Assembly: GCA_964017195.1 (NCBI GenBank)
Contig: OZ024889.1
Location: 60,783,858-60,847,857, forward strand
Reading direction: 5' to 3'
DNA from: Siderastrea radians
Lineage: Eukaryota > Cnidaria > Anthozoa > Scleractinia > Rhizangiidae
Length of the DNA stretch: 64,000 nt
The notes below the pieces were generated by a model. The model made no database searches and was not told where the DNA came from. It worked only from the letters and a program-made list of their open reading frames with translations. How positions within the stretch are numbered: the stretch's first letter is position 1; each line of letters starts with the position of its first letter. Below, one piece after another: positions 12,301 through 24,904 of the stretch. The translations under genes were made by a program, and so were the position numbers.

Positions 12301-12718
12301 GGTCGCTAACGAGATCTTTAAAAAAAAAAAACAAGAGAGAAGAACAGTCGGTAATTCACAAAAGTGATCATGGCGACTTACGGGAGCGGTCGCTTGTGAG
12401 AGCTGTTAACTACAAGAAGCGAAGAGGTGAGGTTAAGTGACAATTCAAACAGGGTTTCGCAGTGATGGTCTTAACTAGAACTCGTCGCTTACCAAAGTGG
12501 TCGCAAGGACAGCTTCAACTGTACTAATTGTTCAGGTGAGAGTAGTCCTAAGAAGAACTGTTTATTTTGGTGACATTGATTGAAGTCTGGACCACTTGAT
12601 TTATGTTCAGACTCAAGCATTTATCCATTACCCGACTTAACTGCTTCATAGAGAGTTTATGAGAATCCACGGTGGCAACAGCAACTCAAACATCATTTAA
12701 AAGGAAAATAACGGTCTT

Positions 12719-15700
12719 TTAAGAGCGGATGTCTGTAAATATCGACCGGAGGCGTGCAATAAGGAAAATATCAAAACTCTGAAAAAAATTCACAAAGTAG
12801 CCCTAGGTGAACTATTAACAGAAATATATTTTTTACTTCGATCCGATAATTGTTTTAGACGTACGGAGGTAGTCTTCGTTTCGCAGCTCTCGGACCTGGC
12901 TTTCAGGGTCTCACACAGTGCATCGCGAAAAGCCCGTTAACAAAATCAAAACAATTTTAACGAGAACAAAAAATAACTAATCACATAGAGTAGTTAATTG
13001 CACACATTTTGAGTGTTCACTTTGTCAGTTTGGACTTGAATGGAATATTTGGGAGAATTTTCAATATTTATATTATTTTGAGCGATTTCTTGCAATGAAA
13101 AATTGACAAAATTGATGGCCTAAAATCATCGACTGGTACATGGCGTACAGTAAAGTATCCTATACCACGTAAAAGAGCATTACTTCTTCTTTCAAAATCC
13201 GTTTTCAAAACCACGGGCAACTCAAAAGAAAATTTTTGAGGCCACGAAATACAAGTACTACCTTCGTGTAATTTGAGCGTTCCCGACACGGTAGTCCATG
13301 TTAAAAACTCAGATAAACACGACACAAAAACACGTTTGAACATCCAATGTTTAATAAAAGCAGCTGTCAGGTATCAGTACAGTTAACAAGACTATTTTGC
13401 GGGATTTGGTATCGTTTGGGCGAAATAAATAGACGAATTTAACCTGTTTCATCCACCTTAATCTACACGAGTCACGTGAAGTTTGTCAAAGGTCAAGTAT
13501 TCCGACACGTAAACACAACCAAATCCGAACATTTTACGCTCAGAAATTACTTTCTAACACATAGATCAATCGTTAATACTGTATGTTTTTCGTACCTTAT
13601 TCTGGGCTTCTGGGTAGTGAGGAGATCAACTATGGCGAACGACATCTTCGGCGGTTTCAAAATTATGCCAACGGCAGCAGAGATTAGATTACAAGGGGCG
13701 ACCGCTGTCACGTTACCTTCATTACGGGCTTCCGGAAAATTTATCTACCTTACCCCGAGAATATAATAGATATATCAATATTGAGATTGTGAATCGCCAC
13801 ATTCTTTATTAAATTCAAAAATAAATAAATAAATCATATTATATTATATATTTTTAAGCACATTCTCTAGATAAATATTCAATGTGCTTTGCATAGTAAA
13901 AAAGCAAAACCAACAATAAAGCGTATGTAAACCTCACGCCTATTAACTTCATTACTGTAAAGTTAAATGGACAGATGCACGAATGCCTCAGTTTTTTCCA
14001 AGAAATTAATTCAGGAGTCTGGACTTAAAGTACAAGTACAAGTGTGGGATGCTTAGATCACCGGCTCTCAGATCTTGCCATCTCATAACCTCAAAGCGAT
14101 CGAAGAAATAGGTGCCGTTGGGTGGATCTGCTTTCAATGAGTAAAAAAACTCACGTGTTTTCTTTAGCAATGAATGAAAATAAGAATGAAAAAAAAGCCG
14201 TCCTTCGGGTCTTATTTTCCAAGAAAATAAGACCCCCTTGGCAGCCCCTCCCATACCTCCGCCACTGCTATTATTCGTAGTTATCCCTGTGAGTTCATTA
14301 TTTTTCAATAATAATGAACTCACAGGGATAACTACGAACAATAGGAATGGCGAATGATTATTTCAGATGACAAGGGCGGTCTGTGTAAAACATGGAAAAA
14401 TTCACGAGTAGTGAGGGCGCTTTACATGTATTTTCTAATATAAACTCAGTTGATGAGAAATAGGTTAAATCCATGTTCTTTACCAGTGTGTTTTCAGTGA
14501 AAGCGCATCCACAGCCGGAGCGGGCCAGGGCACATAGAAAAAAAAACAAGAAAAAAAACGGCTTTTCCTTTCTTCGCCCCAGCACTGTTCTCCCTCTACG
14601 CGCTTTGTGCGCTATAAAAATCAGTGACACAGTGGGAAATACAGTACTCGCGCTCCTTTATTGCGGGGTGTGGGTAAAGTGAGGTTAAACTCTCCTTAGC
14701 TCCGTTTAAGCAATATTTAACCCCCGATCATCCCACTGCATGTGTGAACCTGTTATTGGAGTTACAACTACTGTGGTATTAACTTAGCTGCTCTTGTTAA
14801 CAGAAGTTCTGCCCTGGATTTTAGGTTGAATCAGCAAATCTAACAACAAAGGATTTCAGATGATTCGTCAAGTCCAGTTTTCAAAGTTTTCGATTGTAAT
14901 ACATTGTTAATTAGCATGATTTACCACGATGTGTCCACAATGTCCGCCAACAAGTGCAGCATACTGACACGATGCCATTTACAAGATTATTTAAGGCGAA
15001 TTTACTTTCGAATTATGTAAACAGCATCAAGACCGAAAAAGGTGCTGAGGGAAACCTGGATTGCAGAGCAAAATAATGGGATATTTGCTGAGATACACTT
15101 GGTAAACTGAATGCCATTGCAGGCCAAGTGGCCCGGGGCCAAATGCGGCTGCAAGCAGTTCACAATGATGACTATTCGTAAAAGCATTGCCAAAATAAAG
15201 TAAAAATGATGAACTCACAGGATAACTACGAACAATAGCAATGACGGAGGTATGGGACGGGCTGCCAAGGGGGTCTTATTTTCCGAAGGACCACTTTTGG
15301 TTTTACTCATTGAAAGCAGATCCACCCAAAGGCACCTATTTCTTCGATCGCTTTGAGGTGATGAGATGGCCATTGTAAGAAGATCTGAGAGAATCTAAAC
15401 AACTCACACTTGTACTTGTACTTTAAGTCCAGACTCCTAAATTAATTTCTTGGAAAAAAAAAACTGATGCATTTGTGTATTCGTCCATTTAACTTTACTG
15501 TACTGAAGTTAATAGGCGTGAGGTTTACATACGTTTTACCGTTGGTTTTGCTTTTTTACTATGCAAAGCACACTGCATATTTATATAGAGAATGCGCTTA
15601 AAAAATATAATATGATTCATTTTTTATGTTTGAGGTTAATAAAGAATGTGGCGATTCACAATCTCAATATAGATATATCTATTAAATTCTCGGGGGGTAA

Positions 15701-16730
15701 GGTGGAGAATTTTTTCGGTAGCCCATAATGAAGGTAACGTGACAGCGGTCTCCCTTTGTAATCTACAGTAACGCAGTAACCGCAGTAACTGCCGAAGATG
15801 TCGTTCGCGATAGTTCTGCTAGATTTCCTCGCTACCCAGGAGCCCAGAATAAGGTACGAAAAACATGCAGTATTAACGATTGATCTACGTGTTAGAAAGT
15901 AATTTCTGAGCGTAAAATGTGCGGATTTGGTTGTGTTTACGTGTCGGAATACTTGACCTTTGGCAAACTTCACGTGACTCGTGTAGATTAAGGTGGATGA
16001 AACAGGTTAAATTCGTCTATTTATTTCGCCCAAACGATACCAAATCCCGCAAAATAGTCTTGTTAACATGTACTGATACCTGACAGCTGCTTTTATTAAA
16101 CATTGGATGTTCAAACGTGTTTTTGTGTCGTGTTTATCTGAGTTTTTAACATGGACTACTGTGTCGGGAACGCTCAAATTACACGAAGGTAGTACTTGTA
16201 TTTCGTGGCCTCAAAAATTTTCTTTTGAGTTGCCCATGGTTTTGAAAACGGATTTTGAAAGAAGAAGTAATGCTCTTTTACGTGGTATAGGATACTTTAC
16301 TGTACGCCATGTACCAGTCGATGATTTTAGGCCATCAATTTTGTCAATTTTTCATTGCAAGAAATCGCTCAAATAATATAAATATTGAAAATTCTCCCAA
16401 ATATTCCATTCAAGTCCAAACTGACAAAATGAACGCTCAAAATGTGTGCAATTAACTACTCTATATGATTAGTTATTTTTTGTTCTCGTTAAAATTGTTT
16501 TGATTTTGTTAACGGGCTTTTCGCGATGCACTGTGTGAGACCCTGAAAGCCAGGTCCGAGAGCTGCGAAACGAAGACTACCTCCGTACGTCTAAAACAAT
16601 TATCGGATCGAAGTAAAAAATATATTTCTGTTAATAGTTCACCTAGGGCTACTTTGTGAATTTTTTTCAGAATTTTGATATTTTCCTTATTGCACGCCTC
16701 CGGTCGATATTTACAGACATCCGCTCTTAA
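12719..16730. mobile_element. Foldback-type element with 1.5-kb inverted arms
   Basis: Left arm 12719-14303 and right arm 15207-16730 are inverted repeats of each other with high identity. The outer ends read TTAAGAGCGGATGTC on the left and its complement on the right. The arms carry near-identical short frames (13068-13343 minus and 16107-16376 plus, about 90 residues, starting MFKRVFVSCLSE), which I do not recognise. The roughly 900-bp spacer holds no recognisable gene. Structure resembles foldback or long-TIR DNA transposons. No transposase and no clear target duplication were seen. Confidence 0.7.
14274..14338. repeat. Perfect 29-bp hairpin at the inner end of the foldback arm
   Basis: Arms 14274-14302 and 14310-14338 are exact reverse complements (beginning TTCGTAGTTATCCC) separated by 7 bases. 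It could extrude as a cruciform. The right arm of the foldback element carries only one half of it. Confidence 0.93.
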
Positions 16731-17139
16731 ACTACTTTCTGATAGTTCCTTCCGGGAGGTGAATTTTTAAAGGCAGCGTTCAAGTTCATAAAAAGCCCGG
16801 AGGGAAGTATGTGCTGGCCCTAAAGGGTATTGGTTACGAGCTGTTTCTGGTCTGAAATGGGAAATAGAGTTTGACCATTTTGGTCTAAACTAGGTACGGT
16901 TATGTGTCCTGGTCTGGAATTGGGTATGGTTTTTAGAAGAAGTTTCTAGAAGCTACTAAAGAAATGCTTTTGGATTAGTATCGGGAATTTGAAACCCATC
17001 CTAAATGCTAACCAGGAGCCCATGATGTTTACGCAAACCGAAGCAGTTCCTGGGAAGTTGTGATTTTATAGGATAGGTGTGAAATAGGGTATCAAATTTT
17101 GAGTCAGGTTCGGAAAAAAAAAGGGTAGGGAAAATCCCA

Positions 17140-17460
17140 TCTTTTTTTGGTCCTAAATAGGCTAAGGGACGTACAGTGGACGACAAAACCCATTCCACGT
17201 AAAGACCTGCTGATCCATATAATGGGATATATTGATGGCATCCACCCCAACTCTTGAATCCCCCAATACCATTGCCTTTCAGATCGTTGGGATCTCAGGT
17301 ATTGTATTGTTAGTTCTCTTGAAAGCTTCTACGGTCAAAAGAAAGGGAGATGTGAGCTGTCTTTCAGAGAACCATCCACACGAAAAAATGGCAAAGGGGA
17401 TGAATTCGTCTCCAACAAAACTCGAAAAACTGCGATCACGGTAAATAATATTTAAAAAGG
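17140..17460. repeat. Repeat C, copy 1
   Basis: Matches 56180-56480 and the start of it matches 62520-62594 (shared GGCATC-TACC-CACGCTT-type core). No gene assigned. Bases 17460-19719 contain only short unsupported frames and a C-run near 17730; I see no further feature there. Confidence 0.6.
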
Positions 17461-19797
17461 TGAAGCCATTTTATACATACACGTCTTGTGAGTAAAACTA
17501 GCGGTTTGTTGGCCGTGTATATGGGACGAAAATTCGAAAAAGCATGGTCAGTTGGCTATTTGTAATGCAGAGCGCAGATAAGTTAAATTCTTGAGTGCCG
17601 AAGACAAATCCAGCTAGTAACATGTACAGGCGAGGAACTCCGGAGACAACCACGTTCCAAGGGTCGTTCATCTGTGGAGAGATGAAAGACCCTGGGAACA
17701 TAGTCAGCGTAGGTACAATGTGCCTCCCTCCCCCCCCCCCCCAGGCTCAATATGGTTAATTTTTGCACCTTTGGTGCCAGGGTCAATGAGCAATGTTTAT
17801 TTCTCAAGATTTAAGTTCGACTAAATAACAGTTTATCTAAATGACGAGCATTCTTTCCTTCTTCTCGGGGATAGTTAAAATGCGGTTAGGCACAAGACGG
17901 CCGGTCCAATAATTGCAATCTACATGAAAAATAAACGACTTGGAGAACCTGTCTGTCATTAGATCAAACATAAAACGCTCATTCATGCATTTCATAGCCT
18001 GCGCGCAGACGTCTCCTATTTCCTTTGCTCCACGCGTGTTGCAAAGGAAATGGAAGACGTCTGCACGCGGGCTAGCATTTCAAAACTCGCTCATATAAAG
18101 AGGCAACAAACAAGCTAGAATTTACAGTAGGTCAATTTTGTTCAATCAAACAATTTAGCAGTGAAGACAAACTTAGACAAACAAAATGCAAAATATGTGC
18201 TTTTCAAAAGAAGACTTTGACTCCTGGCGTTTAACAGGACTATAACCTTTTGATAAGTAGTTTTTAAGTTTCTAAAACTTGTGACATTTACTGCTGTATT
18301 GCAAAATTGAAAAGGCAACGGTTATAGGACAATTAAAGGTTTTATTCTAGAAACTAAAGTTTGGTAATCATTTTTGCGATAAGTACGTTTTGCAATTTTC
18401 AAAAAAGATTCCGCAAAATTTATTTCCTAACAGCGAAAGTTAAAACCTGTTTACCCTATTCAGACCTGGGGAATCTGCCCGTTTATATGCTAGCTAATAT
18501 AAAGCCACCGAACGTAGGTGTGCTAAATCCTTGTTCATCAAATTTGACGATACCGTAGTAATCACATTTTGAATGGCAGGTTTTTCAGAATTTTGAATTT
18601 TCCTTTTTTTAATCAAAAATTACAAATTTCTTTGATTTTGATTACTTTGTGGTTGATTTTGATGCCTTTTGGAGCTTTTGCAGAGAATCAAGAAATCCAA
18701 GATGGCTGCCGTTTGAGAACATGGCATAAAATTCGAACGTTGTATGACGTCATTAGCTGAGTTTGCGGACCCAAAGGAAACATTTTTGGTCGTACTATCT
18801 GCCCTCTTTGTTTCGATGGAGAGACAAAGAGGAGGTTGGAGGTTTGTTCAACTATCCCTGAGGGAAGGACGTGCAGGTGTTGCTCTTACTAAATTACTCA
18901 CCACAGTACGTGATTAGTAAGGGAAGGCCGGGAGTAACACGATGACGGACTAGTATACCATACATGGAGGATAAGTAACATTTATTCCTACTTGGTTCTT
19001 GGAAAGGAGGGGGGGTTATAAGGAAAATAAAACTTCCCGCTGCCCGCCATTTTTGTGTTGCCTTCCGTTTTGTAATTTCTTTCTGTTTCCCATGCTTAAC
19101 ACCACCCTGGGAATCATGTTCCCACGCCCTCTTTTCCCGCCTCCAGTACACATCCCTCTCCCTTTTCTTCGTGCTACGGAAACCAACAGCCTTGTACCCA
19201 GAGGTTCCCTTCCCGCTCACTTGACTTAGCGCCAAATATCATGACGTCAGGGAAAAACATGTCGGTGGAACCTTCCCATTCGATGACGTCATGACATTTC
19301 GCGCCAAGTCGAGTGAGAGAAAGAGAACGCCTGGTTACTTGGCTTTAAAACCGTGAGCCGAGTCCGACATGGCTTTCAAGCTTTTTGATTGGCTCACGCA
19401 TTCATATTATGAGCTTACATTACATGCTTATTGATCTTAGCGTACCATCGAAGGGTAATAGCTAGTTATAGCTGATTTGTAAATGTCGTAAATAGATTAT
19501 CGCGACAGGCATTTAATCAATGAAGTAAGGTTCAGTTTGGCTTTGATTTTAAACAGCAGCAAGTTTAATAGGAATTCTTCGGTTCGCCATCATTTCAAGA
19601 ACAAATGATTGTTAATCATCGATGATTCCCTCTCAAGATCGCTAAGAGAGAGCACATTTGTTTCTATTTTCTGAAAGTAGTTGATCATCCTAGCGGATCA
19701 GATTGATCGCTAACTGATTGGCTTATCACGTACAGTTCTTGTATCTTTTGCCTGCACGATACCAACGGTCAATTAAGGCAACATATCAGACTACGTG

Positions 19798-19998
19798 TCA
19801 AGACTTACCATTGAAAAACCAACTCTTGTACTTACCATAAGTTTCCCTGGGCCACGCCATTGCAGCCGCTAATTCGAGCATCAGTGTTTGGCAAATAGCC
19901 GCCCGCAGAAGAAAAGACTTCGACATCCCTAGCCTGGAGATTTGAGCGAAAGTGCTTGGTTGTAGAAGCTGTGTACTTGCGATAGCTGTTGCATGCAA
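19798..19998 (-). pseudogene. Orphan first exon of an LRR receptor gene
   Basis: The translated frame closely resembles exon 1 of the receptor at 10282-10482 (shared KSFLLR.AICQTLML.LAAA.AWPR.TYG). It has the same GGTAAGTACAAG donor context after the TYG codons. The next exons are not found on its 3' side before the foldback element, so it appears stranded. It could splice into a distant copy, but none is visible in the expected direction within about 3 kb. Confidence 0.6.
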
Positions 19999-20191
19999 AC
20001 TATGGCAAAGTCTGCTTTGAGGAAGTGTAGATAATCATTCATACGGTAACAGACTAATGATTTCTGACCAATCATATGTTTTTGTTTGTTTTGTTATTGT
20101 CTCTCGCATTGTTTAATCGAAGTATAGCTATTTTAGGAAATTTAGAAACTGAAAATAAGAACTTGAGTAACTGATCAAACTTGCAAGCTAG

Positions 20192-20434
20192 CGGTCCTTT
20201 TCTCGAAACTCCCGATAACTTTCCGGGCCAGGTAAGTATTTTTTCGAGCTCATTTATTTGTCAGCTTATGGTAATTATTGGCGCAAACTTAGCGATATGC
20301 TTCATGAAATTACACTGAGATTAAAAATTAGCTTTCAAAATCATAAAAATTTTATAACCGTTCGAGAATATTGTGCACCAAAAACAAATAGCTTTCGGGC
20401 CCGGAAAGTTTTAGGGAGTTTCGAGAAACTGGCC
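20192..20434. mobile_element. Small MITE with about 37-bp terminal inverted repeats
   Basis: Left end GGTCC-TTTTCTCGAAACTCCC and right end GGGAGTTTCGAGAAACTGGCC are inverted repeats. The corresponding position of the paralogous block (about 10705-10730) lacks this insert, confirming insertion after duplication. The interior has no coding capacity worth calling. Confidence 0.75.
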
Positions 20435-22689
20435 TCAGGGCCTTTTTCAACCGAAGTAAAAATGGAATTTTAAAGGTCTGTACGAAAAGACTGTATTTAA
20501 TTTCGAGCGTGGTTGATGCTAAGTCGAAATATATTCATGGAGTGTAACCTTGCAGAAATATTCATGCCGTGATGACTAATTGCTGCCCAACAGGCACTCG
20601 TTTTCTTTTGTTTTGTGCGGGTTATAAAAGTAATTATTGGAACTGACGAAACGAACCGGAAATTGTCGGATGTGCCATTGCAAGTAAGACGGATGTAAAG
20701 TAGCTGAAGCAGTCTGATGAGAATCGCTTCCTTTTTTGTTCCTCTAGGACGGAAATGAATATACGTCCCGTAAGATTGAACCAAGAGACCACTGTCTCTG
20801 TTCTATTTAACGCAGTTTGGAATCCGAGGTTTTTAGCGAAAGTAGTAATCACTTTATAATTTTGTTCAAGTGGTCGTCAATTAAGTTACGGAACACTTGA
20901 AGCCTTTGAAAAGGCTGGGATCTTTTAATTTCTGTGCCGGCATTGTTTATTGGGCGGTGATGTAATGGTCAAATTATAGACCATACAGACGCAACCTAAG
21001 CAAAACATTTGTTTTTGCAAACAAAACAACAGAAGAAGCAACGAAGCCACGTGAGCTATGCCAAGGTTAATAATTCGTTAAAAAGCTAAATGCAATAAAA
21101 ATTTAACTCCTACCAAAAAATGGAATATATTTTACGTTTCTTTTAACTAGACACTGGGTCTGAATCACACTCCAACGATGTTATTCTCTTAATCGGGTCA
21201 ATTTACTCAGATTCACTGAATGCCCTATCGGTTGACCCATTTTGCCTATGATCAGTCCCTCAAATGATGATAAAATCTAATGTTAGGCAAGTTTACAAAT
21301 TATTCGCCGAAGTTGGATAAAAAGACGAGGAAAAAAATAAACCAGACAGTTTTGCTGCTATATGACACTCGCTTGGCTGAACGGGACGTATCTAATCGAT
21401 AGAAGTCGATCATCGGAAAGCCTCTCGATTAACCAATAATACTCGATATTACTCGACATTTGTCGCTTGACTACTTAATTTAATCGATGGAAACAGATAA
21501 TCACAAAAGTTTTATCTAATCGATGGAAATCGATAACCATAGACAAAAGTTTGATGTTACGAAACGCTTTACCTCAGGTAAGTTGCGAAATCTCAGTGGT
21601 GCGAAACCCCCGCAATCCGCTTTACCTCGAGCAGCCTCAAAACTTACACCTTTAATTCTTACGGAGATGTCCATCTATCTTGCTTGTTCTTTTCCCTGAT
21701 TTTGGTAATTGTTCCTCCAGAACGTCAAAAGTGTACTAGGAAAAGTGACGAAAATGTCCGTCGCTTCCTCGAAGACTTAAAATAATATGGAGCAATACTA
21801 GCGCGTTGCTGTTTGCTGGTCGCTTGAGGGAAGACAGCGTAACGGGGACCAGTGGTTTGTGTAATTGCGTCCAGTAGTCAGGGGATCTCAGTAAAGTGTT
21901 ATAGAGATGTTATGAGTTTAATATCAGTTGTGAGTTGCTGTTTATCAGTTCGAGCCAGTTCTGATTCTTTCTAACTGAAGAGGCTCGGCCAAACGCTCTT
22001 ACACTTTACTAACCTGTACAGTATGTGGTACTTGGTCCGCGAGGTTCCTGGTCCGTGACTTTTCCGAACCGATGTAACATTTTCTCGTTAAATAAAATAC
22101 GACAAAAACGAATGTATCCGATGAATTATTGATTAGTCTTCTTCCATATGACGAAGCTTCGGCTTTTTTGCTGTTGGTAAAGGAACGAAATTCAAGTTTG
22201 TTGACAGGTAGGCCAATTTGTCTTTCTTGAAGTGTCTACTTTTGCGGCCCCGTAAATGGTCATGTTTACTTAGCTTCTGCATAGATAAAACGCTACGAGA
22301 GGAGGTGGTTTTTTTAAAAAAAAACAAGTTAACAAATAAACTAATTTCTGTGATTGTGAACGAATTTGCTGTAGAGTTTAAAACTTTTGTTTTAACGACC
22401 CTTGAAAAGTATCAAAATTTTTACATTTGGGTCCTTGGTCCGCGACCTATGACTCTGGAGAACTTACATTTCGAAGAGCGGATAAAGAAAACCTTAGATA
22501 AATGGAAACAGCCTTTGTTTTTCAAGATCTTTTTTATACATGTTTATGAACGGGGTTAACTTCTCTTGTTTACCTAGAAAACATATAAGCTTGTAGTCTG
22601 GAATTATTTTTGACAGCGCTTGGGGCTTGTGTGGGAGACTGTTGTCTGAAAAGTAAACATATTATATTATTAAAAACTGGACTAGGTAT

Positions 22690-24010
22690 ATTGGATTTCT
22701 AGCATTTTGATTGGCTCAACGGAGCTAGGCTATCAGCTCATATACCTGCTGCGCCCAAATATGGTCAATGAACACTCAACAACAAAGTGAGCTGAAAGTT
22801 TTTTCCTCGCGAGCAACCCAGCGAGAAAAATGGACTTGGCAGCGAATTTAAATTAAGCAGAAATTCCAACAGCGTCACCAACAAGCATCACCAGCAGCGT
22901 CCTCTAACACAAGTCAAAATTGATTGAAGAAACTGTGCAGAAATAGAAATTTAAGCATTAAGCGTGGTGTTTACAATTAATTTCTTTGATCATTGAAATT
23001 AAAAACGGTAGGTTTTATCAGAAAGGATTTTCACTTCAAAATATCAAGACAAGACACAAAATAAAAGACAGTGAAATGGGGCAGAAGCATGTAATAAAAA
23101 CTATCACACATTCATGGCGAGTCGGTGCGAAAATCATGAAGCAGTCTAAACAGGTACTAAAAAAAATACAGCTGCAAACGGCCAAGAAGGAAGGAAGGGT
23201 GAGACTGTTTTTCGGCTTTAACACGCAAAATTGACACTGGTTTACCTGCACTCGTTGTAGCTCTGTGTTCCAATAGGTCCAAGTGCTCAAATAGAAATCG
23301 GATGCCATGTAAACGGAGTTGAATCGCTTTTCCAGTTGTTTGAATGTTGTTTTTACCATTCCGTCCGCAACTGCATTTTGCGCTTTGCGTTTAACAAACT
23401 ATGATGGTGAATTCTAATGTTCCTCGCTGCAGTAATCGTGCTTATTAGCTGCGTAGAAATTACCTCTTCAAGGTCAACTGTTCAAATTTGTTCTGTCTTC
23501 AGTTCGATCAAACACGCACATGATGGCTCCGTTGTGCGAACAGCCGATTACAAACTTGTTCAGTTTCAACTCCAGAAGCTATATGGTGAAATTGTACAGC
23601 TTCAATCCGCTTTGAACGATGATTACAACAATGTTTCAGGAAAAATCAAACATGTACCAAATTTCAGAGCCAATTATTAGAAGATTTTTTTCCAAAACGT
23701 GTGCTACTTTGTTCACTTTCGAGCAGTTTTCATTGATTCATTCAGCTTTGCAATGAAACGCTACAACACTTCGCAAGGTTATGGCGCCTTTTTCGTTCAG
23801 TCATGTGATCGATTCTCGTTCCGTTTAAATTTCTTTTCTCATTTTTCCCTTTCTTTCTTGATTTTTTTTTTAATAGTGGTTAAGTTTTTAATAAAACAAT
23901 TATTCTACTCGGGCTTGCTGGATATCAAATGATTATAACCAACTCGGCGCTACGCGCCTCGTTGGTTATATATCATTCGAAATCCAGCGCGCCCTCGTAG
24001 AATAATTGTT
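22690..24010. repeat. Repeat B, copy 2, with its terminal hairpin
   Basis: Positions 23254-24010 match 1066-1830, including the terminal palindrome (about 23895-24009). The upstream part (22690-23253) may belong to the same element but has no counterpart in this window. The 21400-22690 stretch contains ATCGAT-rich sequence and repeated TTGGTCCGCGA motifs (about 22035, 22440, inverse at about 24150) but no recognisable gene. Confidence 0.6.
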
Positions 24011-24361
24011 AATTATCCTCACAACGAGTTTCCAACAACACTGCAGCTTCGGTATATCAAGGATAAGAAAAAAGTAAATAAAATATTATTAAAATTTTCA
24101 TTCTCCTACGGAAATAATGGGATTCACGGGCACTTTTCGTGCTGTTTGCATGATTCGCGGACCAAGGGTCCAAGAGCACGGTCACCTTTTTTTTCGAATT
24201 ACAAGAAGAATATTACAGTTTGGAACTTGCCACCTTAACCTTTTCACGCCCAAGTAGCCATATAAGGCCACTTAATGGTCGTGCTCATTGTAACACTTGT
24301 GACGTCATCAATTTAAATGTCAGCAGATATTCTTATAAGCAAATGATAGAGCTAGGATAGA

Positions 24362-24367
24362 TCTATC
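24362..24367. other. Left 6-bp target-site duplication (TCTATC)
   Basis: TCTATC immediately precedes the first AG of the Polinton. The identical hexamer follows its last base at 47242-47247. Six-base duplications are the hallmark of Polinton integration. Confidence 0.95.
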
Positions 24368-24805
24368 AGTAGTAAAGTGGGCCCACTTAGGGATTTTTCC
24401 CACGTTAATTTGTATACACACCCCCCATACTGGTTTCTGATTGGTCGAGAGCATGTGTCTCCTGATTGGTCAAGAGATTGCCATAGCAACGGAAACCCCG
24501 GACCAAAAGGATCGTGGGCTCAAGGGGTAGTCACATGACCGGAGAGCATGTGTCTCCTGATTGGTCAAGAGATTGCCATAGCAACGGAAACCCCGGACCA
24601 AAAGGATCGTGGGCTCAAGGGGTAGTCACATGACCGGAAATGACGTCACCGGAAGTCACATGACCGGAGGTGACGTCACCGGAAGTCACGTGGTTTGGGA
24701 GGGGAAACCGCGGACCAGGTGGAAAAAGCGATCGCGGGCGCAGGAGGGGGTAAAACCGCAGAGAAAACGCGGGCGCAAAGTCCAAAGTCCAAGTTGGGCA
24801 GCGAG
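24368..24805 (+). repeat. Left terminal inverted repeat of the Polinton
   Basis: About 440 bp pairs with 46691-47241. A 95-bp unit (GAGAGCATGTGTCTCCTGAT...) is tandemly doubled here (24448-24542 and 24543-24637) but single in the right TIR. The inner half contains ACCGGAAGT, TGACGTCA and CACGTG motifs in alternation, and ATTGGTC boxes lie near the tip. The strand given is outward-to-inward. Confidence 0.92.
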
Positions 24806-24904
24806 GGGTGATCCTTGAGTCAAAGAAAAAGACACGGTGATGTTAGTAAAAATATGTTTTTTTTTTAATGAAGAGGCAAGCAATACCAATGACTTGGCGT
24901 ACTC

